A DNA stretch of 64,000 bases from CAVXSP01 sp963724645 (lineage in GTDB: Bacteria; Acidobacteriota; Vicinamibacteria; Vicinamibacterales; SCN-69-37). The position numbers and the translations under genes were made by a program. The notes below the pieces were generated by a model. That model saw nothing but the letters and a program-made list of their open reading frames with translations. It ran no database searches and was not told the DNA's origin. Below, one piece after another: positions 41,605 through 51,033 of this stretch. How positions within the stretch are numbered: the stretch's first letter is position 1; each line of letters begins with the position of its first letter. The stretch lies in NCBI GenBank assembly GCA_963724645.1, contig CAVRVJ010000003.1, positions 1,054,001 through 1,118,000 of the forward strand. Direction: 5' to 3'.

Positions 41605-43122
41605 ATGACGTCCGCACACGGCGCACCAACCACGCTGCTTGATTTGTTGGCCTCCAGTCCAGCCGAACGAACCGCCATCATTCTTCCGGAACAAAACATT
41701 CGTGTCACGTATGGCGCGTTGAGGCATCAAGTGGAGGCTGTCGCCGAAGCCTTGGCGGCCGCCGGCGTCGGCCGTGGAGACCGCGTCGGCATGGCGCTGC
41801 CGAACGGACTCCCCGCAATCGTCTGCTTCCTCGCCGCATCGATGGCCGGTACGGCGGCGCCGCTGAATCCTGGGTATAAGGAAGACGAATTCCGTTTCTA
41901 CCTGGAAGATACCGGCGCCCGCGTGTTTCTGCTTCCGCCGACCGGCGCGGAAGACGCTCGACGCGCCGCGGGCAGCGTGCCCGTTCTGGCGGTCGAGATG
42001 GATGCGACAGGCACGGTGAGTTTGTCAGGCACGACCGGAAAGGGCCCTATCGAGCCTCCCGCGGTGGACGACATCGCTCTCATTCTGCACACCAGCGGCA
42101 GCACGGGGCGACCCAAGCGGGTCCCGCTGTCTCACGCCAACCTGTCGATCTCCGCGGGTAATGTGGCACGCAGCTATGCCCTCACGGCAGATGACGTGTC
42201 GCTGTGTGTGATGCCGCTATTCCACGTCCATGGTCTCGTGGCCTCGACGCTGGCCACGCTGTCGAGTGGTGGCACGGTGGTCGTACCGGGCAAGTTCAGT
42301 CCGCTGTCGTTCTGGCGTATCGCCCGCGATCACGCCGTGACGTGGTATTCGGCCGTACCGACGTTGCACCAACTGCTCCTGGCGCGCGTCGAGCCCGGCG
42401 CGGCTCGCCCGGCGGGCGCCGAGAAACTGCGGTTCATCCGATCGTGCAGCGCCTCGCTTCCGCCTCAGGTGATGCACGATTTGGAGGCTGCCTTCGGCGC
42501 GCCGGTGCTCGAAGCGTACGGAATGACCGAGGCTGCCCATCAGATGGCCTCCAACCCGCTCCCGCCAGGCGCCCGGCTGCCCGGGTCGGTGGGGCGAGGG
42601 ACGGATGTTGGCGTGAGCATCATGGATGCAGAAGGGCGGCATCTCCCGGCCGATGAGCGCGGCGAAGTTGTCATTCAAGGGCCCAATGTCACGCGCGGAT
42701 ACGAGAACAATCCCGAGGCCAACGCGGCCTCATTTACCGACGGATGGTTTCGAACCGGGGACCAGGGGTTCCTGGACGCCAATGGCTATCTGACACTGGT
42801 CGGGCGTTTGAAGGAAATGATCAATCGGGGCGGCGAAAAGATCTCGCCTCGCGAGATCGACGAGGTCCTCCTCACTCATCCGGTGGTCGCCGAGGCGGTG
42901 GCCTTCGGGGTGCCACATGCGATGTGGGGCGAAGAAGTCGCGGCGACCGTCGTCCTGCGTGAACCCGTCCCTGAAGCAGACCTGATCGCGTACTGCAAGG
43001 AGCGGCTGGCCGAGTTCAAGCGCCCGAAGCAGATTTACATCACGGACGCGATTCCGCGTACAGCGACGGGCAAGATCCAGCGGCGGGTCGTCGCCGCAGC
43101 GTTCGCCACGAAGACGCCGTGA
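41605..43122 (+). CDS. Acyl-CoA synthetase, oxalate-CoA ligase-like
   Basis: 505 residues. It has the adenylate-forming motifs LHTSGSTGRPKRVPLSH (A3), YGMTEAAHQM (A5), TGDQGFLDANGYL (A7) and the C-terminal TATGKIQRR with its catalytic Lys. Stretches such as WYSAVPTLHQLLLAR, KLRFIRSCSASL and MTEAAHQMASNPLPPG agree closely, as I recall them, with plant AAE3/yeast Pcs60 oxalyl-CoA synthetases rather than with generic FadD. It would activate oxalate or a similar dicarboxylate with ATP and CoA. The next gene starts inside its stop codon, so it heads an operon of four. Confidence 0.85.
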   Translation: MTSAHGAPTTLLDLLASSPAERTAIILPEQNIRVTYGALRHQVEAVAEALAAAGVGRGDRVGMALPNGLPAIVCFLAASMAGTAAPLNPGYKEDEFRFYLEDTGARVFLLPPTGAEDARRAAGSVPVLAVEMDATGTVSLSGTTGKGPIEPPAVDDIALILHTSGSTGRPKRVPLSHANLSISAGNVARSYALTADDVSLCVMPLFHVHGLVASTLATLSSGGTVVVPGKFSPLSFWRIARDHAVTWYSAVPTLHQLLLARVEPGAARPAGAEKLRFIRSCSASLPPQVMHDLEAAFGAPVLEAYGMTEAAHQMASNPLPPGARLPGSVGRGTDVGVSIMDAEGRHLPADERGEVVIQGPNVTRGYENNPEANAASFTDGWFRTGDQGFLDANGYLTLVGRLKEMINRGGEKISPREIDEVLLTHPVVAEAVAFGVPHAMWGEEVAATVVLREPVPEADLIAYCKERLAEFKRPKQIYITDAIPRTATGKIQRRVVAAAFATKTP

Positions 43123-44123
43123 GAATCGCGATCATCGGAGCTGGCGCGATTGGCGGGTACATCGGCGCGCGGCTCTCCAGAGTTGGTGCGGACGTCGTCC
43201 TCTTCGCCCGGGGCCCGCACCTGCGCGCGATGCAGGAGCGCGGGCTTCGCGTGATCAGCCCCGACGGCGACTTCGACGTAAAGCCGGCGGTCACCGGCGA
43301 CCTCACCGCCATTGGGACCGTCGACGTCGTGTTTCTCGGCGTGAAGGCCCACAGCCTGACTGCCCTCGCTCCCCAACTTCCTCCGCTTTTTGGCCCGGAC
43401 ACTGTCGTCGTCAGCACGCAGAACGGCCTCCCGTGGTGGTATTTCCAAGGACACGGCGGCGACCTCGAGGGCCTGCATCTCGAGCGCGTTGATCCAGGCG
43501 GCGTCATCGCGACGGCCATCGAGCCACGGCGGGTTGTCGGGTCGCTGGCATATTTCTCGTCAGACGTCGCTGAACCCGGCGTCATTCACCACACCGAAGG
43601 CAACCGCATCAGCTTTGGCGAGCCGGACGGTACCCGATCGGAGCGCACGCGCACGATAGCCGAGGCACTTATCGCCGCTGGCTTTCGCTGCCCCGTGACG
43701 ACGAGGTTTCGTCATGAGATTTGGGTGAAGCTGATGGGCAACGTCGCCTTCAACCCGATCAGCGCCCTGACCGGCGGCACGCTCGAAGAATTGGTGCGGC
43801 ATCCGGACGTGTCGCGGCTCGTGCGAGAGGTCATGGCGGAGATGGAAGCCGTCGCCGGCAAGCTCGGCATCGCGCTCCCGATCTCCATCGACCAGCGGTT
43901 GGCTGGCGCCGAGAAGGTGGGCGCACACAAGACATCGATGCTCCAGGACTATGAAGCGGGCCGGCCGATGGAGCTCGACGCCGTCGTCGGCGCTGTCGTC
44001 GAGCTGGGAGAACGGCTCGGAGTACCGATGCCGGCCACGAGGGCAGTGTATGCCTGTGCCAGGTTCCTGGATGGGCACAGAGAACGCCGCACTCCGCCAG
44101 GAATGGAGGACGGCCGGCGATGA
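43119..44123 (+). CDS. Ketopantoate reductase-like (ApbA/PanE) dehydrogenase
   Basis: 334 residues from a GTG that overlaps the ligase stop by four bases. The N-terminal Rossmann motif is GAGAIGG and the C-terminal helical domain has the family pattern in EIWVKLMGNVAFNPISALTG. PanE reduces 2-dehydropantoate with NADPH. In this operon the enzyme is more likely to reduce another 2-oxo acid. The assignment to substrate is open. Confidence 0.88.
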   Translation: MRIAIIGAGAIGGYIGARLSRVGADVVLFARGPHLRAMQERGLRVISPDGDFDVKPAVTGDLTAIGTVDVVFLGVKAHSLTALAPQLPPLFGPDTVVVSTQNGLPWWYFQGHGGDLEGLHLERVDPGGVIATAIEPRRVVGSLAYFSSDVAEPGVIHHTEGNRISFGEPDGTRSERTRTIAEALIAAGFRCPVTTRFRHEIWVKLMGNVAFNPISALTGGTLEELVRHPDVSRLVREVMAEMEAVAGKLGIALPISIDQRLAGAEKVGAHKTSMLQDYEAGRPMELDAVVGAVVELGERLGVPMPATRAVYACARFLDGHRERRTPPGMEDGRR

Positions 44124-45352
44124 TCAAGAATCGCTGGTTCCAGCTCTGGGCCTCGCTCGTCGCGATGATCATGATCGCGAACCTCCAGTACTCCTGGACA
44201 CTGTTCGTCAAGCCGCTGCAGGCGGCCACCCACTGGAAGCTCTCGGATATCCAGGTCGCGTTCAGCCTCTTCGTCCTGTTTCAGACGTGGGTCCAGCCGC
44301 TCGATGGCTGGCTCATCGACCGGCTGGGCCCGCGCGGGTTCATCAGCGCTGCCGGTCTGCTGTGCGGTTTGGGCTGGGCGGGGCTCGGATACGTGACGTC
44401 GCTGCCGATGCTCTATGCGTTGTACTGCACCGCGGGCATCGGCGCGGCCTTCGTGTATAGCGCGTCCATCGGGTCTGCGCTCAAGTGGTTCAAGGACCGG
44501 CGCGGGCTGGCGTCCGGCATCATGGCGGCTGGATTCGGCGGCGGCACGGCCCTCTTCGTCCCAATCATCCAGACGATGATTGCATCGCGGGGATATCAGA
44601 CGGCGTTCATCGCGACCGGTCTGGTCCAGGGCTTTTTCATTTTTGTCGTCGCGCAGTTCCTGCGACATCCGCCGCTCGAGGCGGCAAGCGCCGCGAGGGC
44701 GGCCGGGAGCCACGCCTCCCAGATCGGCCGCCGGCAGTTCACCACGCCGGAGATGCTGCGCACGCCGCATTTCTATGTGATGTACGCGATGTTCGTACTG
44801 ATGGCCACTGGCGGGCTTCTCGTGACCGCCAACGCCGGGCCGATGGCCCAATCGTGGGGTCTCACGGCCGGTGCGCTCACGCTGGCCGCGACGCTCAGTC
44901 CGCTGGCGAATGCCGCCAGCCGAATCTTCTGGGGCTGGGCCTCGGATCACCTCGGCCGTGAAGCGACGATGACGGTCGCGTTCGTGCTGCAGGCGGTCGC
45001 GCTGTGTCTGGTCGTTGCGGTGGGTCAGCGTTCCGGTGGCTGGTTCGCCTTCACGCTGGTGCTCGTCTATTTCACCTGGGGGGAAATCTACTCGCTCTTT
45101 CCGTCCACGGCCGGCGACTATTTCGGCACTCGTCATGCGACGTCGAACTACGGTGTCCTCTATTCGGCAAAGGGCGTCGCGTCGATCATCGGCCCCTGGT
45201 TTGGCGCCTACCTCTACGAGCAGTCCGGCAGCTGGTCCGTGGGCTTCTACGGAAGCGCCGCGATGGCGCTCGTGGCGGCAGCCCTTGCGCTCGGACTTCG
45301 CACGGCGACGGCTCCAAGTCGTGTCACTCTGCCGATGCCGGCTGTCAAGTAA
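44120..45352 (+). CDS. MFS transporter, oxalate/formate-antiporter-like
   Basis: 410 residues with 12 hydrophobic spans. It begins FQLWASLVAMIMIANLQYSW, then LFVKPLQAATHW, typical of the OFA family (OxlT). The ATGA overlap with the previous gene shows coupling. A transporter of this type beside an oxalate-CoA-ligase-like enzyme supports uptake of oxalate or a related dicarboxylate; the match is by family only. Confidence 0.85.
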   Translation: MIKNRWFQLWASLVAMIMIANLQYSWTLFVKPLQAATHWKLSDIQVAFSLFVLFQTWVQPLDGWLIDRLGPRGFISAAGLLCGLGWAGLGYVTSLPMLYALYCTAGIGAAFVYSASIGSALKWFKDRRGLASGIMAAGFGGGTALFVPIIQTMIASRGYQTAFIATGLVQGFFIFVVAQFLRHPPLEAASAARAAGSHASQIGRRQFTTPEMLRTPHFYVMYAMFVLMATGGLLVTANAGPMAQSWGLTAGALTLAATLSPLANAASRIFWGWASDHLGREATMTVAFVLQAVALCLVVAVGQRSGGWFAFTLVLVYFTWGEIYSLFPSTAGDYFGTRHATSNYGVLYSAKGVASIIGPWFGAYLYEQSGSWSVGFYGSAAMALVAAALALGLRTATAPSRVTLPMPAVK

Positions 45353-46189
45353 GTGGCTTCCCTGGATCCGAAGGCGCTCGCCGACGAATTGATGGCCGCC
45401 TATGCCGGTCGAGCGACAATCGCGACGCTCCCCTCCGCGCGCAATCCCAGTCTCGATCTGGACACCGCCTATCTGGTTGAGAAGGAGCTGGCCTCGCGGC
45501 GACGAGCGCAGGGCCGTGCAACCTTGGGACGAAAAGTCGGATTCGCCAACAAGGCCCTGTGGCGCGTCCTCAAGCTCGACACCCTCGTGTGGGCGCACAT
45601 GTACGACGACACGGTACGATACGCAGGCGGGAACGTCGCATCGTATTCCCTCGCACATTTGCGAGCGCCGAAAATCGAGCCTGAAATCGTGTTCAAGATG
45701 AAGAGGGCGCTGGGGTCGCCGACGCTCGATGCGCTCGAGCCGGCCGCGTCGCTCGACGCCGTCGAATGGCTGGCGCTCGGATTCGAGATCATCGACTGTC
45801 CGTTTCCTGGCTGGAAGTTTCAGCCTGCCGATTTCGTCGCCGCGTTTGGATTCCATGCGGCGCTCATCGTCGGCGAGCCGCGGCCGATCGACACGGCAAT
45901 GATTCAGGCGCTCGTGGCCCAGCTCGCGCGGTTCAAGCTCAGACTCCTGAAGGACGGGGAGCTCGTCGAGGAAGGTTCAGGAAGAAACTCGCTTCGCAGC
46001 CCGGCGCTCTGCCTCGGTGAGCTGGCGTCGGCGATTGCGCGCCGGCCTGGGGCGGAGCCGCTGGCCGCCGGAGAACTCGTCAGTTCCGGAACGCTGACTG
46101 ACTCGCAGCCCATCGCGCCCGGTGAAACATGGGCGGCGGTCGTCGACGGTCTCGAGCTGCCGGAGCTCTTGTTGCATGCCACGACATGA
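45353..46189 (+). CDS. 2-keto-4-pentenoate hydratase-like enzyme
   Basis: 278 residues from a GTG directly after the transporter's TAA. Conserved parts are GRKVGFANKALWR, APKIEPEIVFKMK, ALGFEIIDCPFPGWKFQPAD and, near the end, GELVSSGTLTDSQPI. The two Glu ligands of the metal site are in the KIEPEIV segment. Family members hydrate 2-keto-4-pentenoate or act as decarboxylase/hydratase in meta-cleavage pathways. The operon order suggests a small 2-oxo or oxo-dicarboxylate pathway. Confidence 0.88.
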   Translation: MASLDPKALADELMAAYAGRATIATLPSARNPSLDLDTAYLVEKELASRRRAQGRATLGRKVGFANKALWRVLKLDTLVWAHMYDDTVRYAGGNVASYSLAHLRAPKIEPEIVFKMKRALGSPTLDALEPAASLDAVEWLALGFEIIDCPFPGWKFQPADFVAAFGFHAALIVGEPRPIDTAMIQALVAQLARFKLRLLKDGELVEEGSGRNSLRSPALCLGELASAIARRPGAEPLAAGELVSSGTLTDSQPIAPGETWAAVVDGLELPELLLHATT

Positions 46190-46223
46190 GATAAGAGTGC
46201 GGCGTCGACCATCTGCCCTGCAC

Positions 46224-46230
46224 GAGGAGG
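46224..46230 (+). promoter_or_regulatory. Strong ribosome binding site (GAGGAGG)
   Basis: GAGGAGG ends seven bases before a GTG at 46238, an ideal spacing. It points to a genuine translation start for what is now a 33-codon frame. Confidence 0.6.
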
Positions 46231-46237
46231 CATTTCA

Positions 46238-46339
46238 GTGACGGACCTGCCAGGCCACGAGATCGTCGGGGCTCGACTCGTGGGCCAGACGCTGTCAGCG
46301 GCACTCCACCGATCCAACCGGCGCCGATTCCGCCGTTGA
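46238..46339 (+). pseudogene. Truncated or frameshifted N-terminal gene fragment
   Basis: A GTG with an excellent ribosome binding site starts TDLPGHEIVGARLVG, then the frame closes after 33 codons in Arg-rich sequence. The opening resembles the N-terminus of a larger cytosolic protein, but no continuation was found in any frame before the converging gene at 46379. A real short peptide is possible. Confidence 0.4.
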
Positions 46340-46378
46340 AACAGCGGCAGGTGTCGGTCCGGTTCGCGTTCTGAAGAT

Positions 46379-46672
46379 TCAGGCCCCTGCGAACGCGATG
46401 CGTGCCCGCTCGGCCTGCAGTTCATGCAGCAGCCGCATCACGTCATAGGCGGTCAGCTCGACGAGCAGCGCCGTGACCTTGGCGTGCAGGTCGTCGCTCA
46501 GTGCGGCATCGACGGTTTTCATCGCCGCCAGGAGGCGCCGCTCCTGGTCACCCAGCTCCTGTTTGGTCACGACGCCGTCCGCAAGGGCGTCAGTGAACGA
46601 CTTCAGGCTGGCGAGCCGATCCTGAATCACGGGGTGTTCCGCTTTGTCGTCGAACCAGCTTGTGCGTGCCAC
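46379..46672 (-). CDS. Small hypothetical protein, last gene of the envelope operon
   Basis: 97 residues, mostly helical (LASLKSFTDALADGVVTKQE, LLAAMKTVDAALSD, KVTALLVELTAYDVMRLL). No family was recognised. It starts 31 bases after the AAA+ gene on the same strand, so it is probably cotranscribed and could be a partner or adaptor of that ATPase. Confidence 0.65.
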   Translation of the reverse strand: MARTSWFDDKAEHPVIQDRLASLKSFTDALADGVVTKQELGDQERRLLAAMKTVDAALSDDLHAKVTALLVELTAYDVMRLLHELQAERARIAFAGA

Positions 46673-46703
46673 GATGTGAGTCCTTTCTGTTGCGATGAAA
46701 TCT

Positions 46704-48473
46704 TCAAAGGGCTTTTACGATCTGCTTCAGCGCCGTCAGACGCTCCTGAAGTCGGGCGCGACCGCCTTCGGCGGCTATCTTCTCGACAATCGCCGGTGGC
46801 AGGAACTGACGGTCGGTGCATTCGAGGATCGCCGCCGTCTCCTGCAGCTCGCGCTCGAGGCTTTGCGTCGACGGCATGAATTGCTCGACGACCAGCGCGA
46901 GCGCCTCCTTCGTCACGTGATCGGCGCCCGCCAGGAGCGACGCTCGCCACGCCCGGCCCACCATGCCTTCGATGTCCGCGCCGGATAACTGGCCTCGCTG
47001 CGGAATCGGCGGAATGTCCTCCGGCGCAAGACGCGAGCCGATCTTGGTCGCGAGGATCACGAACATCTTGCGGATCTCGCTTTCATCCGTCGGATAGAAG
47101 AGGGGAATGTGGACCTCCGCACGGCCCTGCCGCTTGAGATCGATCGGCAGCAGATCGGGCCGGGCCGTGAGCAGCATCCAGATGATACGGCCGCGGTACT
47201 GCGTGTCGCCCATCTGCGTGGCGATCATCCCGAATACGCGGCTCGACGTCCCCGAATCTCCTTCCTGTTCCCGGCTGCCGAGTGCGGCGTCAGCTTCGTC
47301 CACCACGACAACCACCGGCCCCATCGCCCGGAGCACCGCCAGGACATGCTCCAGATTGCCTTCCGTCTCGCCCACGTACTTCGATCTGAAGTTCTTCAGC
47401 ATGACGCAGGGGATGCCGATCTCACCGCTGAGGCACTGCGCCACGAACGACTTGCCGGTGCCGACCGGCCCGCACAGCAGGTAGCCCATCGGCAGGCTGT
47501 CGACCGCGCCGCGCTTCAGGAGCGCCGCGTCCTCCCGCAGCCGCGCCTTGGCCGCTTCGTGTCCGACGACCGTCTCGAGGGTCCACTTGGGCTCGATGAA
47601 CTCGAGCAGACCGCGGCATTGGCGCTCGAGCAGCCGCTTCTTGAGCGACCGGAACATCGCGGCGTCGAGCCGCCTGGCGTTCTCCCGCGCGGTCTGCAGG
47701 AGCACGTTGAGATCCGTCAGGGAGATACCGGCAGTGAGCTTCGCCAATTCCGCCGCACGGAAGTCGGAGAATCCCTCGATCGGCGCGTCGCCGATTGTCG
47801 TCTGAATGAACGCCAGCCGGTCGGCCTCGTTCGGCAGTGGCACCTCAATGGCGGCGACGTGCGGATTGCCCGACAGCCGATCGTTGACCGCGGCCAGCTT
47901 CTCGTCGATAAGCACGAACGCCATGTTGAGACGCTTGACGTGCGGACTCATCGCCCAGTTGAGCATGGTAACCAGGTCTGAGGAGGCCTGCGGGTTCAGC
48001 CGGCCCGGTTCTCCCTCTGGAAAGACGTAGGACGCCTGGTCCATGATCACGGCGACGCTGGCGCGGTCTGTTTCTGCTGCCATGATGTTGTCGCGTACGA
48101 TCCGGTCCAGGGCGGCGAAGGCCGCGGCCGGATCCTTCGACAGCGCGCTCAGGTCGCCGACCTTCTTGTTGGCCAGCGTCACCATCTCCTTGAGCCGCGG
48201 TTCGTCCCGGCCGGCAAATGCGCGCAGCCCTCGGCCCAGGTCGTAGTGCAGCACGAGCGACCAGCGGCCAAAGAGCTGTTCGGCGAGGAACTCCGCGAGC
48301 ACGCCATATCGCCCCGGTTCGCGGCCGCTGACGCGAAAGAGGTCCTGGGTGTTGCCGTACAGGACAAAGACCGCGGTCGTCCCGGAGAAGTACAGGTCCG
48401 CGAGCTGGACGGCCCACGGGGGAAACCAGGGCGGCAGCTCGGCCCGCCGCGGCGCCGTCGTCTCAGGCGTCAT
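46704..48473 (-). CDS. AAA+ ATPase with degenerate N-terminal ATPase-like half
   Basis: 589 residues. The C-terminal half is a full AAA+ module: Walker A CGPVGTGKS at residues 334-342, Walker B VVVVVDEADAAL near 384, and the arginine-region RGRIIWMLLTARPDLL. The N-terminal 300 residues (AVFVLYGNTQDLFRV, MLNWAMSPHVKRLNMAFVL) look like a second, catalytically inactive ATPase-like fold, a layout like the Ycf46 group. Its first bases overlap the coiled-coil membrane gene by 11 bases. It probably remodels membrane or envelope proteins of this operon. Confidence 0.85.
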   Translation of the reverse strand: MTPETTAPRRAELPPWFPPWAVQLADLYFSGTTAVFVLYGNTQDLFRVSGREPGRYGVLAEFLAEQLFGRWSLVLHYDLGRGLRAFAGRDEPRLKEMVTLANKKVGDLSALSKDPAAAFAALDRIVRDNIMAAETDRASVAVIMDQASYVFPEGEPGRLNPQASSDLVTMLNWAMSPHVKRLNMAFVLIDEKLAAVNDRLSGNPHVAAIEVPLPNEADRLAFIQTTIGDAPIEGFSDFRAAELAKLTAGISLTDLNVLLQTARENARRLDAAMFRSLKKRLLERQCRGLLEFIEPKWTLETVVGHEAAKARLREDAALLKRGAVDSLPMGYLLCGPVGTGKSFVAQCLSGEIGIPCVMLKNFRSKYVGETEGNLEHVLAVLRAMGPVVVVVDEADAALGSREQEGDSGTSSRVFGMIATQMGDTQYRGRIIWMLLTARPDLLPIDLKRQGRAEVHIPLFYPTDESEIRKMFVILATKIGSRLAPEDIPPIPQRGQLSGADIEGMVGRAWRASLLAGADHVTKEALALVVEQFMPSTQSLERELQETAAILECTDRQFLPPAIVEKIAAEGGRARLQERLTALKQIVKAL

Positions 48474-49383
48474 GCTTGAGTACCTGGCGCAGATCCGTTT
48501 CGAGGATGGGCGGCGGCTCCTCGAGCTGATCCTGAAGCCCTGTCAGGTGCTGCAGCTCGCTGACGGCTTTCTCGGTCTGCCGCATGCTGTCGGCGGCCGA
48601 ATCCACCTGGCTGCTGAGGAAATCCGGGTCCTGCCGGTTGACGGCCATCTCGGCGAGCGCCTGAATCTTGCCCTCGAGGCGGTCGAGCTCGACGGAGACG
48701 AATTCGCCGTTCTTCTTCGCGCGCGCGTAGTTGTCGAGCCGCAGCTCGGCGCTCGCGATGCTGTCCTGCAGCGATCGAGCGATTCGCTCGTCGCCCTTGG
48801 CCGAGTCGAGGCTTTTTCGCAACTCCGCCAGCCGCGCCGAGATCTCCTGCTCGCTCATCGTCTGCAAGAACCGGTCGAGCGCTGCCTTGGACAGCAGGAG
48901 CCGGAGAAACAGCCAGAGGAGCCGATCGAGACCCGGCGTCCGGATCTCCTCGGCGCCGGCGACTTGATCCCCGGCCGCACCGCGGACGCCGGCGGCGATG
49001 CCCCGCATCTCCACGCAGCGCGCATGAAGCCGCTGAAAGCGGACGCGGGCGTCGGCGGGCAGACCTGCGAGCATCGCGACAACGGACACCGGCGGCGGCA
49101 CCGGCGGTTCGACACCGCCTGCCTGCCTTGCCGCGCCGTGGACCTTGGCGTCGATTGCGGCGCGAAACCTCGGAACCGACACGAGTCCGGCCAGGTACGC
49201 GATCTCACCCGCCGCGACGAGCGGCAGGACGACGCCCGCCAGCGGTGTAAGGGCGGCCGCCGCCGCGCCGCCGAGGAAGAAAAGCAGGTTCCACCTGAAG
49301 AGAAACGCTTCCTTCAGATAGTCACCCATCCCCGCCCCCTGCGGCGGTCTGGTCACGGGGCCGCTTTGAAACGGGGTCGTCAC
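48463..49383 (-). CDS. Coiled-coil membrane protein
   Basis: 306 residues. One to two hydrophobic spans near residues 33-62 (WNLLFFLGGAAAAALTPLAG) anchor it; a second amphipathic stretch (DRLLWLFLRLLLSK) lies at about 155-170. The rest is helical with heptads (ISARLAELRKSLDSAKGDE, ELDRLEGKIQALAEMAV). No catalytic motif. It abuts the ATPase gene before it and overlaps the AAA+ gene after it, so it may be the membrane anchor for the AAA+ protein. Confidence 0.7.
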   Translation of the reverse strand: MTTPFQSGPVTRPPQGAGMGDYLKEAFLFRWNLLFFLGGAAAAALTPLAGVVLPLVAAGEIAYLAGLVSVPRFRAAIDAKVHGAARQAGGVEPPVPPPVSVVAMLAGLPADARVRFQRLHARCVEMRGIAAGVRGAAGDQVAGAEEIRTPGLDRLLWLFLRLLLSKAALDRFLQTMSEQEISARLAELRKSLDSAKGDERIARSLQDSIASAELRLDNYARAKKNGEFVSVELDRLEGKIQALAEMAVNRQDPDFLSSQVDSAADSMRQTEKAVSELQHLTGLQDQLEEPPPILETDLRQVLKHDA

Positions 49384-49384
49384 G

Positions 49385-50215
49385 TCAATCTCCGGCCTTG
49401 GTTGACACGGGCTGCCGATCCAGCAACTCGCGCAGTTCGGTGACCCGCTCGATGAAGCCCGGCTGGCGCAGCATTTCCCTTGGCGGACGGTCCGCCGGCG
49501 GCAGGGTCATCTCGCGCAGGATCGTGCCCGGCGCGGATGAAAAGACGTAGACGCGATCGCCAAGATAGACGGCCTCATCAATTGAGTGCGTCACGAAGAA
49601 CACCGTCGCCTGCGCATCCCGCCACAAGTCCACGAGCAACGCCTGCATGTGAAGCCGCGTCGTCGGGTCGAGCGCGCCGAATGGCTCATCCATCAGGATG
49701 ATGCGGGGCGACAGGATCAACGTTCGGGCAATCGCGACGCGCTGACGCATGCCGCCGGACAGTTCGTTCGGGTATTTCGACGCGTCGCGCCTCACGTCCA
49801 GACCAACCTTGGCGATCCAGTCGCGGGCCTGCGCCCGGCGCTGCTGAGCCGGCACACCCCGGCATTCCAGGCCGAACGCCACGTTGTCCTCGACCGTGCG
49901 GTTGTCGAACGACGTGTAGTCCTGGAAGACCATGCTCCGGTCGGCGCCAGGGCGCTCGACCGGCTTGCCCTCCACCAGCACAACGCCCTCCGAGGCGGGA
50001 TGGTGCGGCGGCAGCGCCGCGATGAGACGCAGCACGGTGGATTTGCCGCAACCGGATGGCCCCAGAATCGTGACGAATTCGCCTTTGGCCGGCAAGTCGG
50101 GTACCGAGAACGTCACGTCGCGGATGACGGTGACGCTTCCGAAGCGCTTCGTGACGCTTCGGAAGTCCACGACGTTCGGCGCTCGCGTCGACGCCGCGGC
50201 CTCGCTCACGATCAT
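49385..50215 (-). CDS. ABC transporter ATPase (SsuB/TauB-like)
   Basis: 276 residues. It has Walker A GPSGCGKST, the signature LSGGMRQRVAIA, Walker B ILMDEPFGALD and the H-loop VTHSIDEAV. The sequence resembles importers for nitrate, sulfonate or taurine. It starts inside the last codons of the permease gene (four-base overlap), so the pair is coupled. Confidence 0.93.
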   Translation of the reverse strand: MIVSEAAASTRAPNVVDFRSVTKRFGSVTVIRDVTFSVPDLPAKGEFVTILGPSGCGKSTVLRLIAALPPHHPASEGVVLVEGKPVERPGADRSMVFQDYTSFDNRTVEDNVAFGLECRGVPAQQRRAQARDWIAKVGLDVRRDASKYPNELSGGMRQRVAIARTLILSPRIILMDEPFGALDPTTRLHMQALLVDLWRDAQATVFFVTHSIDEAVYLGDRVYVFSSAPGTILREMTLPPADRPPREMLRQPGFIERVTELRELLDRQPVSTKAGD

Positions 50216-51033
50216 TCCTCGAGGCCGCGGTATGGGAACAGGCCCCGCTGAAACCAGAACAGCACCCGGTCGATGCTGAATGCGAGCAGGCCGATGATGA
50301 TCAGGATCAGGATGATGTGCTCGGACAAGCCGCGCCGCTGGCTGGTCATCAGCAGGTAGCCGAGGCCGTGCTGGGCGTTGATCAACTCCGCCAGCATGAT
50401 GTACCCGAAGGCGAGGCCGAACAGGTGCCGCAGGCTGTTGTAGATGTCGGGGAGTGCGAGCGCCACGAGTACCTTGCTTACGATCTGCATCGGCGTCGCG
50501 CCAAGCGTTTGCGCCGTTTCCACGTAGCGGTCGGGCACGCTCGCGACGGCGGCGACCGAATCGGAATACACGAACGGCACGCAGGCGATGAAGATGAACA
50601 TCACCTTCTGTGTTTCATCGATCCCAAACCAGAGAATCGTCAGTGGAATCAGCGCCGCGACGGGCAGGTTGCGTCCGAACAGCGCGAGTGGCGCGCCGGC
50701 CGCTTCGATGACACGCCAGGATCCGGCGACAATGCCCAGCGGCACGCCGACCAGGGCCGCAAGGCCGAATCCCACCAGCACGCGCCTCAACGTCGCCGCG
50801 ATGCTGGCGACGAGCGCACGTTCGTGCCACAGCGTCGGAAAGCTGCGAATCACCTCCGCCGGACTGGGCAGGATGACCGGAGATACGAACCGCTCCTCCG
50901 ATCCGACGCCTGTTGTGGCCAGCGACCACAGCAGCACGACGAGGGCGATCGCGGCCAGGCCCACCAGCCGCCGCGTCATGGGCGGCGGCGCCAGGCGCAA
51001 CGCGAAGATGGGAAGCCTCGAGTCGCGCGGCAT
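50212..51033 (-). CDS. ABC transporter permease (SsuC/TauC-like)
   Basis: 273 residues with six hydrophobic spans and the EAA-type loop EVIRSFPTL..., ETAQTLGATPMQIVSKVLV. It pairs with the ATPase encoded directly downstream. It starts one base after the SBP/OmpA gene ends. Confidence 0.92.
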   Translation of the reverse strand: MPRDSRLPIFALRLAPPPMTRRLVGLAAIALVVLLWSLATTGVGSEERFVSPVILPSPAEVIRSFPTLWHERALVASIAATLRRVLVGFGLAALVGVPLGIVAGSWRVIEAAGAPLALFGRNLPVAALIPLTILWFGIDETQKVMFIFIACVPFVYSDSVAAVASVPDRYVETAQTLGATPMQIVSKVLVALALPDIYNSLRHLFGLAFGYIMLAELINAQHGLGYLLMTSQRRGLSEHIILILIIIGLLAFSIDRVLFWFQRGLFPYRGLEE

